Assembly (NCBI GenBank): GCA_902478935.1
Contig: CABSMV010000046.1
Location: forward strand, 1 to 14,071
Reading direction: 5' to 3'
DNA: 14,071 nucleotides
Origin: an uncultured Collinsella sp.
Lineage (GTDB): Bacteria > Actinomycetota > Coriobacteriia > Coriobacteriales > Coriobacteriaceae
Shown here: piece after piece, positions 1 through 6,870 of the stretch
How the letters are laid out: the number at the start of each line of letters is the position of its first letter
Numbering within the stretch: position 1 is the first letter of the stretch
Translations under genes and position numbers: made by a program
Notes under the pieces: generated by a model
The model's input: the letters and a program-made list of their open reading frames with translations, nothing else
What the model was told of the DNA's origin: nothing
Databases searched by the model: none

Positions 1-25
1 CTCGGAGATGTGTATAAAGAGACAG
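1..25 (+). other. Nextera adapter remnant (assembly artefact)
   Basis: These bases are the 3' part of the Illumina Nextera read-2 transposase adapter, including the mosaic end that finishes GAGACAG. There is one extra A (TATAAAGAG where the standard adapter has TATAAGAG). This is library sequence, not genome. The true genomic sequence starts at about base 26, and the pglZ reading frame stops making sense here. The other end of the window carries the reverse complement of the same adapter. Confidence 0.96.
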
Positions 26-2431
26 CGAGAAGAGCGAGTTGGTCACTCGGCGTCCCTCGCTTAGCACGCGCAGCGTCGCCACGCGCGTATCGACAAAGTC
101 CTTGGAACCCGAGCGCGCACGCCAAAATCCGATAACGGGCACGCAGAGCTCCTGCAGGCTCATGCCGCCGTGGACGTAGTTGTTAGTGCCGCCGGGACGC
201 TTGAAGTGCACGTTCTCGCGCGGGGCAAATCCCTCAAAACCGGCACCTAAACGTCCCATGCCAACATTAACAAACACCTCGCATGCCTCTTCCGAAAGCT
301 TGGCCACGGCCTCGTTGGGCACCACCAGATGACGCTTGCCGTGCATGACAGGAGCGTCAAGGAAGGGAAGGTCTGGCTTGCCGAGCATCTGGCACTCGTT
401 GAGCTCACGACGCGTGTAGATGAAGCCGTGATCCGCCGTCATAACAACACGCGCGCCCGGGGCGTCGGTGCACACGCGGCGCGCCAACGCGGCAAGTTCC
501 TCCACGGTGTCCGCGCAGGCATCGAAAACGTCATCCTGCGTAGCTGCCTTCTCGCCCGTGGCATCGATCTTGTTGTGGTAGAGATAAACGAGCCTGGAGT
601 CTTTGAGCAGCGCTTTGCGCTCGGTTCCCGCCATGTTGAGGTATGCGCTCGAGCGCAAAGCGCGGGCCGTGGGCTCAACGTGGGTAAGTACGGCCTCGCG
701 CTGCGGAGTCGTCGCAGTGGGCATGCCGTCAGCCAACACAAACGCGCCATCCTCTGCAAGCTCAAGCACCTGGTGCGGCAGCAGCGCAGGCATGCCCACC
801 TCGGTAATGGAGGGAAAGACCGCCTGCATGCTAGAAACCTTGACGTTGCCGCCGCGTTCGCGCTCGAGCAGCGCCGCAACGTCGCGGGCAACCTCATAGC
901 GCAGCGCATCGCTCACGATAACGACCGTTGTTTTGGCAGAACCCACAAAGGCGGGCAGCACATGCCAGTAAAACTCATCCTGCCGTGCGGGACCATCGAT
1001 GTAGCCGCAATCGGCCCACTCCCCTTGCGCAGCAGCTGCCCAGCAGACATTGGCATCCGCCAAGAACCAGTTGCTGTAGAGATTCTCCGCCCAGTCCGCC
1101 ACGGCGCGGGCAGGTTCCTCGAGCGCATCGCACTCGACGGAGCGTGCCCGCAGATACGCGGTGCACATATGGCGATAGGCAGCATCCATGGCATACCAAT
1201 CGGACGAATAGGCATCCCACACCTGCTGGGGCTGCGCCAGATGGAAGCCGCCCGCGTGCGCCTGCCTAAACGCGCACATATCGGCCACAGCGGCAAGCAG
1301 GTCAAAGTAGCTCTCGACACGACGGTACCAGCTTAGGTCGCAGCGACGCGCAGCAAATGCGCGCGCATCCTCAACACGGTCCGCGCCCTGGGCAAACGAG
1401 CAGAACAGCTGCGAGAGCACGGCCTCATTGACGCACGGAAACACATCAAGCGAGGTCAGCACATCGATCGGCAAGGTCTCGAACCGTGCAAAGAGTCCGC
1501 GGGCGTCCTCAACCAAACGGCAAATCTCAAATAGGTCCTCGCTCGACGCCTGGGTATCGGCGGTCTGGTCCCACGTGCGCACCGCCTCAAGGCAATAGGG
1601 GCCGTAGGCGGGAGCCACATAGCTTTCGAGTCCCTTGAGCGCTCCCTCGGGAAGCGCGGTAGACGCCGCCGTAAGGAGCACATGGGATGAAAGCATAAGC
1701 AATGAGTCGCGCTCATACAGCGGCCCCTCAAGCCCATAGCAGCGAAGCATAAAGGCAGAGAGCACATCGCGCACGCAGTACTTGTCCATCAACTCGGCCA
1801 GCGCCTCGGGACCCTCGTGCAGCAGCATGGTCATACAGCCACGCAGCACAAACGCGGGGCGCGCGTCACCAAGCTCTTTACCGCCAAAAGTCACCGTAAG
1901 GATGCCGAGTTCGATATCGGATGCGCCCGAGGCATGCGGAACACACGCGGCAAACTTAGCGCAGCGGGTCTTGGCATCAAAGAACGTCTTGTGCTCGCGC
2001 AGGCTCTCGCGCACGGCGTCGATATTCTCGATGCCTAGCTGATCGGCCAAAAGCGAAAGATAGTCAGCCTGGAACTGATCGGCATACAGCTCAACATCGG
2101 CAAGCCAATCACCCTCAAGCCTGCCGCGCGGGCAACGGCGATACAGCAAGATATCGCTCGCAAGGTCATCGCGGTTGATGAGCTTCTTGACGGCAAACAT
2201 ACGGCCCTCGCAGGCCTCAACAAAGCGCACCGGGCGCTCAAAGTCACCGTGAGCAGGCATTACGCCGGCATCGGCCCCCACGCCGTCGAAACCCTCGGCA
2301 GCCAATCGCTCAAACTCAGGAGCAAACTCGCCGTCCGCATCGTGCCAAACCACAACACGGCGCGGCGCGCATGAGGACAACGGCTGCAAAAATCGCAGCT
2401 TGAGCCGTTCTTCTACATCGATCTTGGGCAT
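26..2431 (-). CDS. pglZ: BREX-1 alkaline phosphatase superfamily protein PglZ (3' end missing)
   Basis: An uninterrupted frame of 802 codons runs from ATG at 2431 into the adapter at base 25, so there is no natural stop; full-length family members are only slightly longer. The N-terminus has the family signature VVWHDADGEF (about residues 27-36), followed by a conserved stretch ending LLADQLGI. The PglZ domain has VVIVSDALRYE with Asp508, YHNKIDATGEK around residue 620, and MTADHGFIYTR with Asp667 and His668. These are metal-ligand motifs of the alkaline phosphatase superfamily. The last genomic residues, RRVTNSLFS, match the usual approach to the C-terminus. PglZ is essential for BREX and is thought to work with PglX; its reaction is not settled. 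AAGGA lies just upstream of the ATG, 23 bp after the preceding pglX piece, so the two are cotranscribed. Confidence 0.93.
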
Positions 2432-2454
2432 GAATATCCTTACCGTATCTGCAG

Positions 2455-3423
2455 TTACTTAATCTTTGCCAGCACATCCTGAAACTTGGCATAGTTGACC
2501 TTGACGCCGTCATCCAGGTCGATCTTAATCATCTGGTCTGCCAAGTGGTGCAGTTTCTCCTCGTAGGCAATGGTCTCTTTGAGCTGGTCGTTGAGCTTTT
2601 TGATGCGTTTATCCAAGCGCACGCGCTCGCCGCGCTCGGCACTGACAAGGGCATCGTTGGCATACCCGATCTGGGCACGGTAGCGCTCCTGCTGCTCATG
2701 CACATAGTCGGTGCGGATGCGAGCCAACAGGTCAGGCTGGTAGCGATGCATGTAAACAAGGCACTTGAAGCCGTTCTTCTTGCCGCTGTCGAACAGCCAG
2801 TAGACGGGGCGCTTCTTATAGGTCTGGCAGTGGTCCTTAAAGAAGTCCTTCAAAAAGTAGGTGCGGATGACCTCGCGCGAGGTGCCCTTGCCGCCGAGCG
2901 CCTCGGCAATAAAGGCCAGGTTCTGCTCGAGCGTCTCCTCGCCATACACGGTGCGCACAAAGTCGATAAAGTAGCGCACGATGTCATCATCAAAGTACTC
3001 GTCATCGGTAATGGGCAGCACGTTATCGCTATCGGGCATAAAGGTCACATGGTCAGAGTTGGGCATCTTGGCCAGATAGTCATCGACTGTGGCGCCCTGA
3101 TCGGCCAGGACCAGCCCGTCCACATCCAGCGAATAGCGGCCAAACATGCAGCCCACGGCATAGCTAATGAGCGAGGTGATCTCGTCGCGCTTGGTACGCA
3201 CGTATTTGTTACCCTTATAGCTCTCGGGAATCTCGTCGGCGGTGTCGAAGATGCGCGCCACCGAGACGTACTTATCCTCGACCTCGATAGGCACCTCGCC
3301 CTCCATGTTGTAGATCTTGGCAAAGATCCGGTTGAGCTCTTCCTCGTTAGCGCGAAGCCGCTCAAAGCGAGCATTGACCTCGGCCTTGCGAACCTCGTAT
3401 TTATCTTTGAGTAGCGTGGCCAT
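2455..3423 (-). CDS. pglX: C-terminal part of BREX methyltransferase PglX as a separate ORF
   Basis: This 322-residue ORF is recognisably the C-terminal third of type 1 BREX PglX, not a complete known protein. Family landmarks in order are ANEEELNRIF (about 25-34), SLISYAVGCMFGRYSLD (84-100), PITDDEYFDDDIV (137-149), ALGGKGTSREVIR (175-187), KRPVYWLFDSGKKNGFK (204-220) and VYMHRYQPD (223-231). A predicted coiled coil (about 240-305) and IDLDDGVKVNY follow. It has no methyltransferase motifs. In intact homologues this follows directly after the SFETSWDFKR segment, which here ends the 836-residue ORF. The start is ATG at 3423 with AAAGGA about 8 bases upstream, so it may be translated on its own. 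With the upstream piece it totals 1158 residues, close to a normal PglX (roughly 1150-1250). G+C is high, like the operon backbone. It could be a separate subunit or the stranded tail of a disrupted gene. Confidence 0.9.
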   Translation of the reverse strand: MATLLKDKYEVRKAEVNARFERLRANEEELNRIFAKIYNMEGEVPIEVEDKYVSVARIFDTADEIPESYKGNKYVRTKRDEITSLISYAVGCMFGRYSLDVDGLVLADQGATVDDYLAKMPNSDHVTFMPDSDNVLPITDDEYFDDDIVRYFIDFVRTVYGEETLEQNLAFIAEALGGKGTSREVIRTYFLKDFFKDHCQTYKKRPVYWLFDSGKKNGFKCLVYMHRYQPDLLARIRTDYVHEQQERYRAQIGYANDALVSAERGERVRLDKRIKKLNDQLKETIAYEEKLHHLADQMIKIDLDDGVKVNYAKFQDVLAKIK

Positions 3424-3684
3424 AAGGCCGTCCTTTCATTGTTGATAAGTTGTCAAGAGGCTTAAACTAAGGGACCGAAATCTCCAAGAATGCCTCGACC
3501 TTACCGATCGACTTCTGGAAAAGCTATTCACCGCATCGGACATTTGCAGAAACGCACTAGTGACTCACGACATCGCAAGTCAAACCCTGCAAACTGCATC
3601 AAGCGTAAAGGAAAGACAACCTGATATCATTTCTCAGCTCACTAGTTAAAGCCAGCTAAACACCCGGACACGAGGTGAAACCCA
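3424..3684. other. Low-GC spacer inside split pglX, no gene found
   Basis: This 261-bp gap lies between the HEPN-like gene and the PglX C-terminal ORF. On the minus strand all frames are broken and I see no gene. The only notable elements are the ribosome binding site of the downstream ORF and an imperfect palindrome at 3442-3456. A stretch on the + strand (3449-3646) stays open for 66 codons without a plausible start. G+C is about 40-50%, well below the flanking pglX sequence. It is probably the edge of the inserted cassette. Confidence 0.6.
3442..3456. repeat. Imperfect 15-bp palindrome upstream of PglX C-terminal ORF
   Basis: TTGATAA-G-TTGTCAA is a dyad with one mismatch per arm. It ends 19 bp upstream of the ATG at 3423 and just before the AAAGGA ribosome binding site. 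On the minus strand it contains a perfect TTGACA, but no -10 box follows at a normal distance. It could be an operator or a remnant of a recombination site; there is no direct support for either. Confidence 0.3.
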
Positions 3685-4284
3685 TTAACGAACACCAGGC
3701 CCATCCTTTATCAGCTTCATCCATTTACATAGAGTCGAATTCTTGATTAAAATTCTTGCAGTGAGCCTTTTGATGTCACCTGCCGGGTCATTCTTTCGTT
3801 TTCCCGCAACATCCTCGATAGCGAACCATACATCGCCCTTTGACTTAAATGCACAGAATCTGCCGTGAGCAAATCCATTTCGTAGGTGATAAAACAAACT
3901 GAGTGTTTGATTACTTTTGGCATCATAAAAGACAGCAGACTCGAAGGGCTTTGACTCGATGCCAGCGCAATCAAACAAATCAGCATTACGCAAAGCCTGT
4001 TCCATATCACCAACAGCTGCGGCAGCCCAATATAAAGACTTATTTGAGCTTGCTGCCTTAAGTTTTTTATTCAAATATTGGGGTTTTCTCCAGGGAGTAT
4101 CCCACCCGTATTCAGATACCGGAATGCTTCTGCTAGACAGCCCCGGAGCTGGAGTTTCGACAACAAAGAACCTAAGAAGCGGGGAAAGCACAGGGCCCAG
4201 TGACTTTTGAGATAAACCACATTTAACCCATGCAGGATTAGATTCAACAAACACAACCTTATTTGCTGATACTGTTTCAAACAT
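3685..4284 (-). CDS. Putative HEPN-domain protein embedded in split pglX
   Basis: This is a 199-residue soluble protein (from ATG 4284) of no family I can name with certainty. The clearest motif is FYHLRNGFAHGRF, with Arg135, Asn136 and His140. It fits the R(N)x4-6H signature of HEPN ribonucleases, which are common in toxin-antitoxin, abortive infection and CRISPR effectors. Around it are predicted helices, as expected for a helical HEPN bundle. No signal peptide or membrane segment is visible. GTG at 4293 would give 202 residues, but AGGTGA overlapping the pglX stop is spaced five bases from ATG 4284, making that the better start. The gene is translationally coupled to the PglX methyltransferase piece and lies before the PglX C-terminal piece. 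Its G+C is near 45% against 60-65% nearby, which points to horizontal acquisition. It may resemble the pEK499_p136-type HEPN proteins, but that is only an impression. The HEPN assignment rests on the motif alone. Confidence 0.6.
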   Translation of the reverse strand: MFETVSANKVVFVESNPAWVKCGLSQKSLGPVLSPLLRFFVVETPAPGLSSRSIPVSEYGWDTPWRKPQYLNKKLKAASSNKSLYWAAAAVGDMEQALRNADLFDCAGIESKPFESAVFYDAKSNQTLSLFYHLRNGFAHGRFCAFKSKGDVWFAIEDVAGKRKNDPAGDIKRLTARILIKNSTLCKWMKLIKDGPGVR

Positions 4285-4289
4285 GAATC

Positions 4290-4295
4290 TCACCT
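4290..4295 (-). promoter_or_regulatory. Shine-Dalgarno site overlapping the pglX stop codon
   Basis: AGGTGA is fully complementary to the UCACCU of the 16S rRNA tail. It shares two bases with the TAG stop of the upstream pglX ORF and sits five bases before ATG 4284. Ribosomes ending on pglX would be placed to start the HEPN-like gene. This site decides the start choice for that gene over the GTG at 4293. Confidence 0.65.
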
Positions 4296-6804
4296 AAACC
4301 AAGGGGTTGCGTTTGAAATCCCAGGAGGTTTCAAACGAATCCCAATCGGTTTTTGATAGTTCGCGGCACGAGTCGACCATGTCGTTGACCAACGGCTCCT
4401 GTTCCTCGTTCTGAATGATCGGGTAGGTTGCGATTTGGCCTACCTCGAAATTAAGCGTCGGCGAGAGCATGCTTGCGACACGCATGATCACAGAGCTGTT
4501 ACAAGCTCCCTGGAGATACTTGAGTGACTCCTCGTCGCTAAAAACGCTCGTGCCCGCCACATCAAAGATATGCCCAGCAGGCTTAAAACGAAACGCAATG
4601 GACCCGCTTGAAATCTTCGACCAGGTAATCGATGGGCTAAAGAAGCAGTTTGTATTCTGTGGCCTGGAAAGCAATCTACCATTCTGGTCTTTGTAATTAC
4701 GGATCTCCTGTCCGTCATTCTCCCAGTTAACAACTGAGCTATTATTTCCGTACCATTTGCGGAAATCGCCGCCCTTGTTGTAGGGGAACCACTTGCAAGC
4801 GCTTTCAATCGACTCTTGAATAGATCCACAGGAATAGACGCTCTTGCAATCATCGACTTCCCACCACTCGCGAACGAAACGAGCGTTCTCGCCAGTAGCA
4901 AGCCCTTGGCGCGGCTTGCCATACTCACTGAGCTGTTTTGCGTTTCCAAACGCATCCAGAAGAGCGTCACTGGCCCAGTAAGCTATGGGGATGCCTGGGA
5001 TCTGTTTAAAGGTGTCGGCGCCGCGACGGTAGAACCAGCCGCAGTCGGGGTTCTGGATCGCCGCAAGCAGCTTAAGACGCTTCGCCTCGCTGCCGTTGAT
5101 GTCGACGAGGCGCACGTAAGCGCCCTCGTATGCCGCGCGGCCGTTGTAGATGACATCGGCGGTTACGTTGACGACCTCGCCGCCGATGGCGTCAAATGCG
5201 CGGGGGCCGAGATGAGCCATCGAGACAATCGTTTTGCCCTCGATGATCGAAGAGCGCATCTTCTCAAAGCTGCCCAGGAACATCCAACTCTGCATGGTAA
5301 CCATTGCGGCGTAGCCCTTATCCTCGACAAGGTTAAAACCGCGCTCGATAAAGCACGTGCAGAGGTCGCTCTTCACGTCGGGGTAGTTCTTCTTGATCCA
5401 CTTGCTCATGAATGGATTAAAGCTGCTGCTGCCCATATACGGAGGATTCGCAACGGTGCAGGTAAAACGACGGGACAGCTTCTCGCAGATGGCGGCAGCG
5501 CTTTCGAGCTTAGTTTTGGCCGTAGCGGCAAAAAGGTCATCGGAACAACTCGCGGCGGCAGCCTTGAGCTCGTCGATCTCGTCCTCTGAGGGATTGAGCA
5601 GCGAACCGATCTCGCCCAAATGACTCAGCTCCTCGGCAAGCTTCTTGTTACCCGGCAGCTCGTCCTCCCCTAGCGGGATGCTCGAGAGCACGGCAACGTC
5701 GGCGCGAACGCCACGCCTAAAGAAGCGACGATCGTGCTCGCGGGCGCACATGGCAAGCGCCAGCTCCGCGATCTGAGCCGCACGGGGGTCGATCTCCATG
5801 CCAGCGAGGTTTTTGGTCAGGATGAGCTCCGGGATCTCGCGCTCGCGGTAGCCGCGCTCCTCGTACACGGCAAAGAGCAGCTCAAACGCATAGACCAGGA
5901 TATGGCCCGAGCCACATGCGGGGTCGCAGAGGGTTATCTCCTCGGGGCTCGAAATGCGGATGAAGTCCTCGTGCTCAGTATCAGGCTCGATGTAATACTC
6001 CATGCGCTCGCGCAGCGAACTCCCCGGGTTGTTGAGCATCCACAGACGGCCGAGCGAGTTCTGGACCATATAGCGCACGATCCACTCGGGGGTGAAGAGC
6101 TGCGTGGCGGGCGCGATGTCCGCCGCCGCTGCTTTGCGTTTTGCCTTGAAGAACTCGTCTTTGACGTCAGCGTTGTAGTACTGATACATCCAGCCCAGAA
6201 CGGTCACGCCCTTGCGCCAGTCCTCGTCAGCGAGAATGGTGTTGAGTTTGCCCACCACGCCGTCGGACATCATGAGGCCCTGGGGCAACAGCAGCTCCAT
6301 GGCACCGCCCACGCGTTCAAAGACGCCCGGCAGGCAATCGGCAAGCTCCTCGCACTGAGCCATAAACAGGTAGCGCCACAGCGGTTCATCCAAGCCCGCC
6401 ATCTTGAGCTCGGCTATGCGATCGGTATCGGCCGTCGCTATCTCCACGTCCAGTGCGTTCTCCACGGCCTCGCTGCCATGGCTGCCGTCCGCACGGCTCA
6501 GCATGCGCATACGGCTGGGGAGCCATCCGCGTGCATCCATAAAGCGAATGGCCACGATGCGGTTGAACCAGGTGTAGGCCGCTCGGTCGCGCAGCGCCTC
6601 GTGACCCACCTCTGTCTGTTTGCGCAGCAGCTCGTCACGTTGCTCAACCTCAGCAGGACTTAGGGGCAGGCCGTTGACGGTCTCGGACCCAACGGGCGAA
6701 GGTGCAGGATCGGTGATGCCGTAGCGCACCATCTGTGCCTCCACGCCTTTGATGAGCTCTGTACGGGCCCAGGTGCAGAAGCTCTTAAGAGCAGAATCGT
6801 TCAT
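4294..6804 (-). CDS. pglX: BREX-1 adenine-specific DNA methyltransferase PglX, N-terminal methyltransferase part
   Basis: PglX methylates an adenine in a short target so that BREX can tell host DNA from phage DNA. This ORF has 836 residues. The N-terminal helical region (1-230) is followed by the SAM-binding motif I DPACGSG (294-300), the family element GMEIDP (335-340) and the catalytic N6-adenine motif NPPY (453-456). A variable region from about 540 to 820 probably contains target recognition. The protein ends ...SFETSWDFKRNPLV. Full-length family members carry a further 320 or so residues; here those are a separate ORF at 3423-2455. The stop is a clean TAG at 4296-4294 at a domain boundary, not an internal frameshift. 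Start ATG 6804 has AAAGG 10 bases upstream. It follows brxC by 66 bp containing a hairpin. The last third of the gene (about 4300-4900) has lower G+C than the rest, as expected for an exchanged recognition domain. Confidence 0.92.
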   Translation of the reverse strand: MNDSALKSFCTWARTELIKGVEAQMVRYGITDPAPSPVGSETVNGLPLSPAEVEQRDELLRKQTEVGHEALRDRAAYTWFNRIVAIRFMDARGWLPSRMRMLSRADGSHGSEAVENALDVEIATADTDRIAELKMAGLDEPLWRYLFMAQCEELADCLPGVFERVGGAMELLLPQGLMMSDGVVGKLNTILADEDWRKGVTVLGWMYQYYNADVKDEFFKAKRKAAAADIAPATQLFTPEWIVRYMVQNSLGRLWMLNNPGSSLRERMEYYIEPDTEHEDFIRISSPEEITLCDPACGSGHILVYAFELLFAVYEERGYREREIPELILTKNLAGMEIDPRAAQIAELALAMCAREHDRRFFRRGVRADVAVLSSIPLGEDELPGNKKLAEELSHLGEIGSLLNPSEDEIDELKAAAASCSDDLFAATAKTKLESAAAICEKLSRRFTCTVANPPYMGSSSFNPFMSKWIKKNYPDVKSDLCTCFIERGFNLVEDKGYAAMVTMQSWMFLGSFEKMRSSIIEGKTIVSMAHLGPRAFDAIGGEVVNVTADVIYNGRAAYEGAYVRLVDINGSEAKRLKLLAAIQNPDCGWFYRRGADTFKQIPGIPIAYWASDALLDAFGNAKQLSEYGKPRQGLATGENARFVREWWEVDDCKSVYSCGSIQESIESACKWFPYNKGGDFRKWYGNNSSVVNWENDGQEIRNYKDQNGRLLSRPQNTNCFFSPSITWSKISSGSIAFRFKPAGHIFDVAGTSVFSDEESLKYLQGACNSSVIMRVASMLSPTLNFEVGQIATYPIIQNEEQEPLVNDMVDSCRELSKTDWDSFETSWDFKRNPLV
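4310..4337. repeat. 9-bp inverted repeat in the 3' end of the pglX methyltransferase ORF
   Basis: CGTTTGAAA (4310-4318) and TTTCAAACG (4329-4337) are perfect inverted copies around a 10-base centre. They encode the SFETSWDFKR motif. A further copy of the core, GTTTGAAAC read on the minus strand, occurs at 4282-4274, right after the start of the HEPN-like gene. Codon constraint may explain the pair, but it lies exactly at the split point of pglX. Confidence 0.5.
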
Positions 6805-6833
6805 GGTTGATGAGCCTTTCTAAACGCCATAAA

Positions 6834-6861
6834 CCACCGGTGCTCGCTTTGGCACCGGTGG
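6834..6861 (-). terminator. Strong hairpin between brxC and pglX, possible attenuator
   Basis: CCACCGGTGC (6834-6843) and GCACCGGTGG (6852-6861) form a perfect 10-bp stem with an 8-base loop. On the transcript it begins 9 bases after the brxC stop and is followed only by TTTAT, too weak a U-run for a certain terminator. It may lower transcription into pglX or protect the 3' end of brxA-B-C mRNA, setting different levels of the two halves of the operon. The structure is seen directly; the role is inferred. Confidence 0.5.
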
Positions 6862-6870
6862 CCCCGCGAG

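Noticed and set aside
329..1336. Long + strand open frame opposite pglZ, and similar ones at 2545-3414, 5734-6663 and 7234-8703
   Set aside because: They run antisense to genes with clear family motifs. They are shadows of GC-rich codon bias, with no ribosome binding sites or recognisable domains.
26..2431. Apparent absence of a complete pglZ gene, suggesting a frameshift
   Set aside because: The minus-strand frame is open throughout from ATG 2431 to base 26. It lacks a stop only because the adapter begins.
3424..3460. Promoter for the PglX C-terminal ORF based on a perfect TTGACA
   Set aside because: No -10 box lies 15-19 bp downstream; that position already holds the ribosome binding site. 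The TTGACA is better explained as part of the palindrome.
3449..3649. 66-codon + strand open stretch in the pglX spacer as a gene
   Set aside because: It has no usable start near its beginning, no ribosome binding site, and a length expected by chance at this G+C. Kept only as a possible remnant in the spacer finding.
4285..4293. GTG 4293 as the start of the HEPN-like gene
   Set aside because: It directly follows the pglX TAG with no separate ribosome binding site. AGGTGA is correctly spaced for ATG 4284 instead.
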